64,000 nt of DNA from Grammothele lineata. Lineage: Eukaryota > Basidiomycota > Agaricomycetes > Polyporales > Polyporaceae. The DNA lies in assembly GCA_002150815.3 (NCBI GenBank), contig NDFF03000396.1, positions 186,001 to 250,000 on the forward strand, written 5' to 3'. Numbering within the stretch: position 1 is the first letter of the stretch; every line of letters starts with the position of its first letter. Below, one piece after another: positions 1 to 10,665 of the stretch. Position numbers and translations under genes: made by a program. The notes under the pieces were generated by a model. It was given only the letters and a program-made list of their open reading frames with translations, was not told the origin of the DNA and searched no databases.

Positions 1-625
1 CCGAAGTGGTCCCAGTTGATGCACGCGAGTCCCGCGTAGCTTGGGAACCCGGAAGGACGGGACATCGTCAGCAGCTGCAGCTTCATGCTGACGTCCGGTA
101 GCTGGCTGTACACTATCGAGGGATCCTTGGCGTGGCTTGCTGCATCGTTGACGGCGTCGAACTCGGTCTGCAGGACGGCGAGGATGTCCTGAGCTTCCTT
201 TGGCTGCCGTGAGCTCACGTCCGCAAGCGTGTTGTACGCGGCGACGAACCGCGCAGCCTGGTCTTGGGCGTCCGTCCCGTCGCTAATCGGCTTCGAGGTC
301 CCGTAGAAGTCGCCCGCAAGGCCGTTGATTTGCCCGTAGGTAACGGCGAGGCCGTTCTTCAGAGTGAACTTATGGTCGATCGCGGCGACCTTCTGGCCGT
401 CGGCGAGGGTGAGATCGATGACATCGCCGATGTAGCTGTGTTCCGCATACTCGAAATAGGCTAAGCGTAACGGCGTGAGTGATCAAGGTGACGGCGGAGT
501 AGGAGAAACGAGGACGAACGCCGGTGGCCTCCTTTGTCAGATCCCTTTTTCTTTTTCTTCAACGGGGCGGGGACAACGGTACGTCCGAAAATCACGTCCG
601 TATCCGTGAAGTCGAACGATGCCAT
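1..625 (-). CDS. Conserved fungal protein, 3' end cut by window edge
   Basis: Two exons are read: 583-625 starting at an ATG, and 461 down into the window edge. The protein begins MASFDFTDTD and after the junction continues PYFEYAEHSYIGDV, then NGLAGDFYG and near the edge NWDHFG. I remember this pattern from uncharacterised basidiomycete proteins (PYFEYGEHSYIG ... GDFYG ... NxDHFG), but I know no function for it. The junction uses donor GTACCG and acceptor CTTAG. The 122-nt intron is longer than most here. It was preferred because the upstream frame otherwise needs a one-base shift. The C-terminal part, which would carry the Y/H-rich tail expected after DHFG, lies outside the window. The exon covering 1-460 is secure; the first exon is less so. 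Confidence 0.6.
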
Positions 626-2462
626 GGGGGACGGCCCGGGGATCGGCCTGAAACAATGATCAGAATCTACAGACGTAGGACCTATCGAGTGCGAGTAACT
701 ACTTACGGGTTCTGCTCAGAGTTGTCAGACATCGAACTAAGCAGTCTTGTGGATGGAGGTGAAGTAGGGTGTAAACTGCGGAGGGGTTCGTCGTGGCCTT
801 GTCTTGTATAGGGGCTAAGGGTCCTACAGAGAACGTTGCAGTATATAAGAGAACAGGGCCCAAAACGTCAAAGAGATACTCTAAATGAGGCTCGAGTTCA
901 AGGCAGGGAAGACGTATGACATCGGGACAAGCGTACCTTGACAACGGAAAGACGTTGGGCCTTCAAGTGACGAAGAATGGGCCATTCCAGACCCTGTCGA
1001 GGGTGGGATAGTTTGTCTTCCCTGCAATGGCTCGGATTGGCAATGTCATTGGTACCGTATACAAGTTCAGAAGATGTGCAAGAACGTTATCCGTTACACT
1101 TTCGACCAGATTGATTGGAAGGACTCCGTCGAGCGTCAGCAACGAGAAGGTCGGCGCACTGCAAGGCATCATTACAGCGGGTAAGTAATGCAATACTGAA
1201 AACACCGGGAGGTGAGCTCAAACCTTGGGTATACTTCATGACAGCTGGACCAGAGAGAGCGGCAGTAATCCGAGTAAAGGCCGGGTGCGGAAGCGAGTTG
1301 AAGGCAAAGAGGGTTTAATCGCGACATGCTAACACGTTGGAGCGATGCAGGCGTACGTCACGAACTACCCTAGCCGTAAACCCGGCGGTGCGTCAGTAAA
1401 TTGGTCTAGACCACGGAGAGAGACTCTCTCCGGACGAGGAACGGAAGCTTACAAGAAGTTGTCTTTGTGTCAAGTGCCCATAAGTACTGATGCGGATGCA
1501 GCGCGAACCTGGGTCAGAGCGGGACCCGGTATTTGCTGATATGGCAGTGACAGTCTGGACTGAAGAGCGATATCGGCTTGATAAATTCGACGGGTACATC
1601 TCTGGCGTGCATGAGGACCCTGGTGTAATACGCAGTTAGGTACGAGCCGGGTGGTCACCTGTCCCTAAACTGGTCCGGTGGTTGCGTTCAACGTGTCTCT
1701 CGTGACACCCGAGACAGGCAGCGCTACGAGGAATGAACTGTAAACAGTGAACGTTGATGGACTGGCTTAAAACGTCTGTATCAACGATGTTTTCATTGAA
1801 TGCGTACCTTGAGCACCTTGTACTTTATCTCAAAACAGCACCACTGCCTTCGAGATGAGGACCCGTACAGTTGTTGAGCGTGTCGATGCCGAATACTGGC
1901 TCAATGATAGCGAGTGCTCCTAATCAGGGCCGGAGGTCGACCTCACCCACCATTTCTTGAGCTTCAGAGATTTCTCACATTTGCTGCCCGGGGTAAGGAG
2001 AGAGTCTGAAGAAGCATTCGCGCGTCGCGACGCGTCGACGCCCGAACTGAGTTGACGATTGCGTCATCGCGGTAGACGCTTAGGCTCCTCGGTCATTAGA
2101 CGCCCATGGCACATTATCATGTAGCTTTTCCGATGTCTGAGAATGACTGGAGACACAACACAGGAGTATGACGATGTATCGTGATACAAACGCTCATAAT
2201 CATCCACTAATGCTCAGGGCCTACTTCAAGATGGGAAGGACATTGTAGCTGACATACATCGCACAAAACGTCGCCCGACGTGAGGAGCACAAGAGAGAAC
2301 CAACCGACCACTAGCCTTTATTTGGCCTGCTACGGGTTCCCCCAAGTCGTGCCACCAGTCCACCCGCAAGCGCACGCAGAGATCGACTGACGGCATGCAG
2401 CCGTTTGCGCAGCAAAGACGCGGGCCGGTGCTTGGCTGTCTTCTTCGCACTGCACATCGAAG
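626..2462. other. No recognisable gene
   Basis: About 1.8 kb upstream of the left-edge gene and downstream of the 492-aa gene. Only short open frames rich in rare residues occur on both strands, with no splice-compatible continuation and no family motif. It probably holds the promoter of the left-edge gene and the 3' flank of the next gene. I see no clear terminal repeats. Confidence 0.5.
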
Positions 2463-4050
2463 CTATAAAGCACGAGAGTTCCCATTAGTTACACGCACGG
2501 TTCGCGCGTGGCTGACGAAGTATGCGAAGAGCAGGGAAAAGGACGCACGTCTCTTGCCCGACCCTGAGTGAGCGGGAGGTGTAGGAAGCGCCTCGGAGAT
2601 GTAAGCCTGGACGCTTCGACGACGTTTGAGCGAAGGCGGCACGCTCTTCACGGACGCCGCCGCACTGCCCACAGCGCTGCCCACTCCCATGCCCATTCCA
2701 ACGCCCACCCCTGCAGCAGGCCGCGAGCGTTTCGTCAACTTGTTGCGCTGGGCACGGTCGATGGACCGAGCGTCGGTCGTCATCGACAGCGTCACTGAAC
2801 CGGCAGTGGCGTCGTTCCGCTGGCGCTCTTTGGCCTTCTGTACGAGCCTATAGGCGGGTCGGGTCTCAGCAGAATCTCACCAAGAAAGGGATCGAACCTA
2901 CTTCACGACCACATCCCGCTCCTCGAAGAATCCCGAGGGATCCGGTACTTCCGCCAACGCCCCGATATCATACGAAACCTCCACAACCGGGAGCTCGCTC
3001 CACCGAACATCCAGCGGCAGCTCGAGCTCGCTCACGCTAGCGAGTTCCAAGTACACCTGGTGCTTGGGACCCGCGAAGACCGCCCCACGTCCGACTGATG
3101 TCGCTGCGCTGTCCGTCGAGTAAACGCTCGCCGAGTCCATCGTGTCGTGCCGCCCTGGCGGCCGCTCGAACAATTCCGACGGCGCCGCAGACGCGGAGGC
3201 GGAGGCGAACGTCGCGTTCGACGCCGGGCTCATCCCACGAGGCGGCCATCCGCTCCCGCCCGCGCTTCCGCTGGAGCTTGGGGGAGTGAGCGCATAGGCG
3301 CGCGAAGGCGTGCCGCTGCGCGCTGGGGAGAGCGCGAGGTCCGCGAGAGTGGCATGTACGTCCGCGCGCCGCGCGTCGAGGTATCGTTGCCCCGGCTCCT
3401 GACTCGGGAAGGGGAAGCGCTCGCCTGGGCTGTCGTTCCGTGTCGCTGCGTTGCGCGAGGTACGACGGGCGACACGAGCTTCACGCGGCGTCGAGGGTCC
3501 AGCGTCGATCCTGCGCACGGCGGTGAGCTTGCGCATCTCGCCGTCCGAGAGGGTCCAACTCGGTGCCTGACCGCCGAGGTCCGTCCTCGAACCTGCGCCG
3601 GGGTAGGCGCTTTTGCTGTAGGAGTGGACGTATGACGCGGGCTGAGGCGCTCGCATGCGGACGTAGCCCTCGAGGGCAGTCCAGTGACAGCAGTTGGCGA
3701 ATGGGAACGGGCGGGAGGGGCGCACGGTGCCGGGGATGCTCGCGCGAGAGGATGCGGATTGAATGGGTACGCAAGCGCTCGGGCCGGGGTGTCGGTGATG
3801 CCCAACGAAAGACACGCGGTATGTGCACCATCCTGGTGGCGTCACCTCGGAGGCGACGCGCACCTCCTGCCTCAACCCAGTCAAGCGAGAGACGAGCACC
3901 CAAAGGCACGAGACGTACCTTGTCCACCAGCGCGACGTACTTCTGCGCGTACAACGCTCTCGCTAGTGCGTAAAGTGGTGCATCCGCGTACTCCGCCACC
4001 ATAGCCTTTGGATTGATTTGAAGTCCGACATAGGAGCCGACGAGTGACAT
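2463..4050 (-). CDS. Hypothetical protein, 492 aa, unknown function
   Basis: Three exons (3919-4050, 2902-3863, 2463-2847) total 1479 nt, an exact multiple of three. The introns of 55 and 54 nt have good ends (GTACGT..GAG and GTAGGT..TATAG). The N-terminus MSLVGSYVGLQINPK and the following exon (GWCTYRVSFVGHHRHPG, then FANCCHWTALEGYVRMR) look conserved and folded. The middle is Ser/Pro/Ala-rich and probably disordered. A second folded stretch follows (VYLELASVSELELPLD ... VSYDIGALAEVPDPSG), then a basic tail (KAKERQRN, KRSRP) with a Gly/Val/Met run (GVGVGMGMGVG). There is no signal peptide or membrane segment. I do not recognise the family. The basic tail would fit a nuclear or nucleic-acid-binding role, but that is inference only. 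Confidence 0.7.
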
Positions 4051-5601
4051 TGATTGGGATGAGGGATTGAGCGCCGCGAGTCAGGGATGCTGGGAGAGCA
4101 GAGCAAAGTGCAGCGCCGATGCTGGAGATTTTGTATGGACGTGGAGGGGGAGAAGCGTGGCGAGGGAGAAGGGGGCCCGGGGGCGTTGCGGACGCGTGTT
4201 GTTGGATGCTCGCGAAGTCGTACGCGACAAGCGCCCGCGTCGGCTGTAATGAATGGTGTACAAAGAAAGCAGGTCGAGAGGGAGAATCGAAGCGCAGTTC
4301 GCACTGCACTTTTGTACGCGTCAGACTATGCACGGCATCATACTTTGAGACACACGCACCTTGAATACAAGGGGCATCCACAGATGTGGGTGCATGGAGT
4401 CACCGTCCACATCGACACAGACGCCCGTGAATATCAGGATACATACTAGTGTCGTCTGCGTCCCCCTCCACCTTTCAACAGAACACCTGAGCGAATAGTC
4501 TGAGGTGATTTGTTGAAAGGGGGAGGGAGAGGAAGAGGGTTGAAGAGGAAGAGAAACCGAGACATGTGGCCGAAAAATATAGCCGGGGTAGATGCAAGTG
4601 GGAAGGGGGTGAAGGCGGGGGGTAGGGAGATAAAAGAACCCAGTCTCCGACGTAAGCAAAATGTTCGGTGGCCCACCTTCTCCCGCACCGCAACCAGTGG
4701 CGACCAACCAAGGCGGCTACGGGGACGGCGGTGCTGACATAGTGGATCGCTGCAGAGTGCGACCTCAACACGGCTTCATCGACGGAGTCATGAACGACGA
4801 CTCACGAATGCTGGTAGGTTGTCGGTGTACTGTCCATCTCGCATGAGTCGACGCGCCGCCACCACCGCCAGTAGCAGAACGCGAAAGAGGTACGCCCGTC
4901 CTGTGAGCTGGGACCCGAATCATCAGAAGGAGGTCCCCTACGCCACCGCGCACCCACTGCCAGCCACCGCCCCCTCTGGCCTGCTGTGCCTAGGAACCCC
5001 TCCGTCAGACTCAAGGGCACCAACGGCAGCGGCCACGTCCCCTTGCTAGAGGGTACGCCCAGCCTGGCGCGCAGGATACTGTCCTGGCTTGCCATGGAGG
5101 CCACCGGTGGGCGCCAGGCCCGCGGCCATGGGGAGGTGCGTCAACATGCAGCGAGGTGCATGGTGGTCCAACGAGACCTCGCGACGCCCGCCGACCCTGT
5201 CTTGACGCGCCCCCGTGCGACCCGTCTCTGAGCAATGCTCCAGCCGACCCAGGAAAGTCTGGTGTAACCCAGGCTCCCGAACCGAGATAGACAGCGGAAG
5301 GGTGGCATCTGGGGAGGGTCAGACTTTAGCGTAAAGATAGACGGAGGGAAGTTGCTCGCCTGTCGGAATGGCGGAGGATGCATGGGAAGGAAGAGGATGT
5401 TGAAGGGAGCGTCGCGAAAGCTGCCCTTTTATGTGGCGGGCTGTTTGGCGGGCAACGCGATCGAGGACGCGGTCAGCCTCGCGAATAAACAAATCACCTG
5501 ACCGCGTGGCTGGCTCTTCACATGGTGACGAGGCGAACTTGAGGCTGACATGAAAGCGGATTGACAAGAAAACGACACCAAAGGCGTTGAGTATATTATG
5601 A
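4051..5601. other. Intergenic, one weak ORF on plus strand
   Basis: Between two minus-strand genes. At 4661 a plus-strand ATG opens a 61-codon frame beginning MFGGPPSPAPQPVA, which could be a first exon ending near 4811 before a GTAGGT donor. I could not find a downstream exon that makes a recognisable protein, so no gene is called. The pyrimidine-rich minus strand at 4450-4700 is probably the 5' flank of the 492-aa gene. Confidence 0.4.
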
Positions 5602-6813
5602 TTAGGGTACGGTAGATCTTGAATCCAAGCCCTCGAAAAGGCGGTCCCTGATGACCCAAGGTGAATCGAACCACATACGCTTCTGGAACACAAGGTATTC
5701 GGTCACGGTCTTAGGTTCCGTCGCACCGATACGAGCTCCAGTCCTTTTCGAGTACATCTCCACACTCTGTCGGGTCAAGTTATAAGTGGAGTTCGAAACC
5801 AATCCCGGAGTGAGACTCGCCTGCAAAGTGTCGAAGCGCACGACTGCCTGAACCGCTAGGCGGCTTCCGATACGCGGGCCCTTCGAACCGTAGAACCCCT
5901 CAGCTGCGCGCAAGCTCACCACTTTGCAAGGCTTGCGCTCCCCATGGAACTTCCAAACATTGATAACGCGAGGGTCTTGTGAACGCACAAGTTTCATGTA
6001 TGCTTGTTGTTGATCACCGACAGTGAGAGCCTTCACAGCTTTCTCGTCCCGACTGCGAGGTTGTCAAAAATGTGTATAGCTACGGCAGATGCAACTACAT
6101 ACGCAGCTACAGCTTCGTTGACCCGCTTGTAGGCGTCAAGTGCTGCTTCGCGGAAGGGAGCAAGCCACGCTCTCGAGCTTGTCGACTGTGTGAAGAAGAG
6201 CTGTGGTGACCAGACGAACCCGACAGTTCGGCCTGGTATAGAGCCCTCCTTCGCCATACGAAATAGGCTGTGCGCTACAATGAGGGGGTAGGCAATAGGC
6301 CAAAAACACAGAACGCACGACATGAGATTTTGTATCCGGTTCCTCTGGTTTTGGAGAAGTGCATTGAAATGGTCCGCAATAGTGGCTCCCTTCTTTGAGG
6401 ATCTCCACGAAGGAACATGCACGTCTACGGAATGTGAGACGTATCCCTCAAAAAACCGCATATAACTCACCCATGAGTTCGAGAGGAGCAGAAGTGAGAT
6501 CGACAGCGTTGGTCTCTGACAGCTGTTTCATCCTATCCAGCATCTCGATCTCATCCTCCACTGTCCTCTCTTCGGCAGCATCTTGCTGGACCGCACTGAA
6601 ACTAGACACGGCCTTGCCAGCTTTCCTGGAGGTCGATGGAGGCGCAGTAGCGTGGACAGCGGGCTTCTCCTTCGTCTTTTGTGCAGCGGCAGGCGCGGTG
6701 TAACGGCGGTGCTGAACGACCAGCGTGGACGACCAGGTACGAGAAAGAGAGCTAGAGCCCCCGGAGGCGCGGCCGACGATGTCGAGACATCTCCGGGACG
6801 TGTAGAGGGACAT
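5602..6813 (-). CDS. Mitochondrial Tim44-like/MBA1 (mL45-type) mitoribosome receptor
   Basis: Exons are 6471-6813, 6319-6424, 6103-6267 and 5602-6052, in phase throughout. The N-terminus is rich in Arg/Ser with few acidic residues (MSLYTSRRCLDIVGRAS), as expected for a mitochondrial presequence. A Lys/Ala linker follows, then a Tim44-like domain over roughly the last 190 residues: RNRIQNLMSLFRMAKE, WKFHGERKPCKVVSLRA, AVVRFDTLQ, and the hallmark VTEYLVFQKRMWFDSPWVIRD. MBA1/mL45 family proteins sit at the matrix face of the inner membrane, dock mitoribosomes and help insert new membrane proteins. A 54-nt in-frame stretch (5811-5864 approximately, after RFDTLQ) begins GCGAGT and ends CAG. It looks like a retained-frame GC-AG intron. 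The protein is 354 aa if it is kept and 336 aa if removed. The gene is divergent from the CHCH-domain gene at 7032. Confidence 0.85.
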
Positions 6814-7031
6814 GGTCACCGTGTCAGGCAGCGGAGAGCGCGCGCCGGACGCCTCCGGACAATGCTAGAAACCCTAACCTGCTGGCTTCGGCCGAGCCAA
6901 TCGGAACTCTCGCACGTGTCATCTCGGCTTGAATTTGTGCGCGTCGGTGTCGTCGGTGTGCCGCGTCTGCACGTCTTGCTTGCATACCACCACAACCCCT
7001 CCGCCTCCTCCTCTCGCCTTTGCTCTTCATC
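6814..7031. promoter_or_regulatory. Shared divergent promoter of two mitochondrial-protein genes
   Basis: Only 218 bp separate the start codons of the MBA1-like gene (minus) and the CHCHD2/Mix17-like gene (plus), so both promoters and 5' leaders must lie in this gap. It contains CT-rich tracts on the plus strand just before the 7032 ATG. No canonical TATA element is visible. Confidence 0.6.
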
Positions 7032-7665
7032 ATGCCTGTGAGTACTTCCTTCACATAACAGTGCCCAGCAGCTCACGGATTCTCCGTCGTATAGCGTCAA
7101 TCTCGTTCTCGCGCTGCTCCCTCCCGCCCTGCCGCGGCACCCGCTCCCCAACAGACCCGTGGCGCGCACACCGCCGCGGCACCTCACCCTGGTGCGGCGG
7201 CCCCCGGTCATCACGCGCCCCCAGTGCCCCCTCAAGCTCAAGCTCAAACTGCCCCGAGGGAACCTGGTATGCTTGCGCAGATGGCTGCCACTGCCGGCTC
7301 GGTCGCTGTCGGCTCGACCATCGGCCACGGGCTCTCGAACATGCTTTTCGGCAGCTCTCACTCCGCCCCCGCGGCTCCAGAAGCCCCCGCGGCCCCCGTC
7401 CAGCAGCAGTCGTACCAGGCGCAGGGCGTCAGCTGTGAAGTTCAGGCCAAGGGTGAGTCCCTCGTTGTCATGCGGCGGTAAGCTTTATGCTGACGTACAC
7501 TTCGGTGACAGACTTCACCAAGTGCCTGGAGTCGGCGGACATCAACTCTTGCTCCTGGTATCTCGAGCAGCTCAAGGCTGTGAGTATTTCGTCCTGGCTA
7601 CCCTCCGTCCACTGTCAGCTGATACGCCAATTCTTCAGTGCCAGGCAGCGGCTGCCCGGTACTAA
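7032..7665 (+). CDS. MIX17: CHCHD2/CHCHD10-type twin CX9C mitochondrial protein
   Basis: Four exons: 7032-7037 (six coding bases, Met-Pro), 7095-7452, 7512-7579 and 7639-7665. They total 459 nt, giving 152 aa. The N-terminus MPRQSRSRAAPSRPAA is basic and Ala/Pro-rich, as in the yeast Mix17/human CHCHD2 family. A hydrophobic Gly/Ala segment follows (MAATAGSVAVGSTIGHGL), then a C-terminal CHCH domain with cysteines at 116, 126, 135 and 145: two CX9C motifs that form disulfides by Mia40-dependent oxidation in the intermembrane space. Family members affect respiration and cristae organisation and can act as nuclear cofactors. The stop directly follows CQAAAARY. The tiny first exon is supported by the conserved MPR start and a clean GTGAGT..TATAG intron. 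Confidence 0.9.
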
Positions 7666-9480
7666 GCGCCCCATGCTTCTCTGCGCTTCCACCGTGAACC
7701 AGGATCTTTCTGTTTAATGTAGCATTGTGACCATCGTGATCCATAATGCGAACACCCTTCTCCTTCCTACAGAAGTCTGCGTGGGAATCCGTTAACCTGT
7801 GCTACCAAGACTGTGGTCCTCGGTGCGTATATCACCAGCCAATCTTTCGACAGTATCCCACCTCGCAGATGTTGTGATATATCGAAGTTACTGAAGTAAC
7901 GGCATTTGTCTTCCATTCTCCCTGTTTGTGTCTGGACCTCCGAGCTCACAACCGTCGAAGGTCTGATTGGTAGAACCAACCTAAACGTACATTTGGCAAG
8001 TTGCGCTCGCAGTTAGGGTGTGGGTCCGCTTCAAGACGTCTACAAGTACTTCTGAGCGGTCTCCTTCTTTTCGCGCTAACCGAACAAAGCACCGGGTGCA
8101 CACGCTGGTCACGCAAAAGGCCGATATCCTTTACGGACGTCTTCTCGGATGCTTTAGTCGGACGACGGCTTTGCTTTCGGCGAACTCTCGTGCGGGAAGA
8201 CGATATATCACGCCCGACGATATTTCTCCGACCAGGGCGGATTCGGTGTGACAGGGCAAGTGTGGGACGAATATCGAACCTCTCAGCAAGCTGCCCTCAG
8301 ACAGTGACCGCTATAACCCTCCCTGCTGAATACAGCCCGGGACATATAGCAAATTTTGTCTCCAGTGTCACACGCGAAGTATACCGCCGGCTCGATAAGG
8401 GCGAATTAAGAAGAGAAGACAGCGCAGGGGGAGATGTCCCTGTGCTCTCATTGCTGATTTCTGAGCTAGAGCAGTAGTAGATGGCACGTAAATATTGAGT
8501 CACGCTGTATGCTTTTTAGAAACTTTGAGGAATTCTCGAAAACGTCGAGGATTTGGGGCGCGGACTCAGTTCCACTCGTTACCTACAAACTGTCAGCAAC
8601 TTGGTTCTAGACTGGCATAATCTAATGAGGTGCATCAACACTCCGACAGTGCTTTCAGCCGTTACCAAAACGCTGTGTTGAGGTAGTTGTAACCTCGGGC
8701 GTACAGTATCGAATGGTTGAGTGTGTATGTCAAGAACGCTGCAAACGACGACTGGAAAATCGGCTGCTGGCTACTACAATGGAGCTTGTTAGAGGCGAGC
8801 GCTCATGAGGACCTCGGACGCAGAGTCAACACTGCTGACTGTGCGAGGCCCAGACTCGACCGCAGTTGGTGTCGCGCCTTCAACTGCAACCACCACCTTC
8901 TCTGGCGTCTTCACTGCTCGGTCTCATCCTACATTCGAAGGCCTACTCTTCCATCTCCTTTGGTCGCAAACGGCTACGAAGTACCCGTTGGTGACATTAC
9001 AGGGCGTCTCAAAATCGACATGGGGTTTTAGAATCATAGGTCGAATGTTGAGTATCAACGTGTCACACCTTCTCTTCTGCGTCGAGCCCACGGCTGTGAG
9101 TAAAAACCTTCCTCATAGCATTTACGACCGTCGACGGAACGACGAAGCAGCATTCAGGCCACATGCAATATATTTACCACTATATACAGTGAGGTCATCA
9201 CAAAGGGACTCACCCTTCGGTCTTCCCGGCGACCCAGATAACCCCCACTGCGGAGTGGTCAAGCGTCGACAGCGTTCCGCTCCGAATTCTGCGATGCCTA
9301 CGACTGCAGCCTGCATGCCCCCACATACATCCCACGAACCGAAGGTTTGGGTCAGGCTCCTGAAGAACCATCGCGGAACCGAGGTTATTCGCGTTCCCTC
9401 GAGCCCCCATCTACCCGTATGTGGACAACGGATCGACCTCCGTCCCCTTCCCGACATGCTCGGCCCCTGCCGGAGGCCAT
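7666..9480. other. Gene-poor region, no supported gene
   Basis: Long overlapping frames occur on both strands, including a 225-codon frame at 8805-9482 (+), but none has a recognisable motif, plausible composition or splice-consistent neighbours. The stretch 7700-8000 is the 3' flank of the CHCH gene. It may contain decayed repeats. I could not pair any termini by eye. Confidence 0.4.
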
Positions 9481-10665
9481 AATTAACAGGTTCCTACTTC
9501 GACGTCGACGGATCGAGGTCGTTGCAATAGCATCGGCCGCCGGCCAACCGCCGCGAGATCTGCACATGGGAGCCTCGGAGTGTCGTTATGGAACCCTCGG
9601 CTCTTCCTGCACGCCTTCTCGTCTCCGACAAGGTAGAGCCTTCCACCTTCTGCGCATCGCGGGCGTCCGCCTCCTCGCCGATTTTTGTCTCGCACTCAAC
9701 TCTCTGACATTCGACATCGCCGAACTCAATGGTCGAAATTACGTCGACAACCTGTTAGCACCCGCGCGAGCGTCGATGGCCTGAGCACCCCTGGCCGGGC
9801 TCCCATGCAAAACGCCTTCCATGCCGCCCTTTGTCGGTACGCCCTTTGTCGCACTCGGCATCGTGCCTCGCGCGGCGTGCGCACCCGTTCCGTCGCGCGT
9901 TCCGCCAGAAGCGTCCTGGGACGTCCCACTCGCGTGGCTCGCGCCTCGTTGCTACTGGACTGCGCGCGCTTGCGCGGACGTGCACACAACTTTCGCGGCC
10001 CCTTCCCACGACGCGCCTTGTGACCGCACAGTTTCCCCGGCGGCGCGAGCCTGGAGCTCGGGCGTCGCGCGCCGCGCCGATGCGCATGACGCACGCAAGC
10101 GTACGGTACGCCCTCCGCCCCGTCTCGAAAGTTTCTTTCTCACCCTCGATCTGCCCTGTCTTATCTCCGCGTTCGGGCGTGCAGGTCAAATGAACCTCGC
10201 GTGGCTCCACATGGCCCGACCGGCCCACAGCCCAACGCCCTTCCGTCCTCACTTCTCGCCCTTCCTCGACGTCCGGAAGTGCAATCTATCCCCCGACGGC
10301 GCCTTCGCGCGCTGGAAGAGGTGCGCGCGCTCTCATGCCGTCCTCACTCCCCTGCGCCACAGAAGTCCAGGCTGCAAAACCCACCGGCTCAGCCAGCATC
10401 CCGGCCGCCGCCTCTGTCTAACGGCGCGCCCGCTCCCCCGCTCACCGCGTCGGCCGCGCTGCTACTCCTCCCACGTCGTGGGCGCATAACGCCGCTCAGC
10501 AGACGACCTCGCCCGTCGCGCGTCCCACGCGCGTCCGGCATGAGGCTTCGCGTCGCTGCGAGCGCGGCCCCGAGCGCGCTATGGAGACCCGTCGGGATTT
10601 CCGACTGGGGTTTAGCTCGTACTGAGGGACGCGAGGGACTGAATGGAAAAGAGAGGCGCAATTGA
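9481..10665. other. GC-rich region with overlapping ORFs; possible unrecognised gene
   Basis: GC content rises sharply and all three plus-strand frames stay open for 100-220 codons. They encode Pro/Ser/Arg/Ala-rich sequence; one frame ends in VSFSPSICPVLSPRS just before a possible donor at about 10188. This could be coding sequence for a disordered regulatory protein, but no frame choice is favoured and no domain is visible. Open frames are expected by chance in such GC-rich DNA. No gene is called. Confidence 0.3.

Noticed and set aside
455..600. Apparent one-base frameshift in the left-edge gene (frame reading FSYSAVTLITHAVTL before YFEYAEHSYIG)
   Set aside because: A GTACCG..CTTAG intron (461-582) joins the ATG exon to PYFEYAEHSYIG in phase, so no frameshift is needed.
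3147..3805. Arg/Ser-rich frames on both strands inside the 492-aa gene
   Set aside because: Shadows of the GC-rich second exon (2902-3863).
8805..9482. 225-codon open frame on the plus strand
   Set aside because: No family motif, no start context, and no conserved-looking segment; treated as chance.
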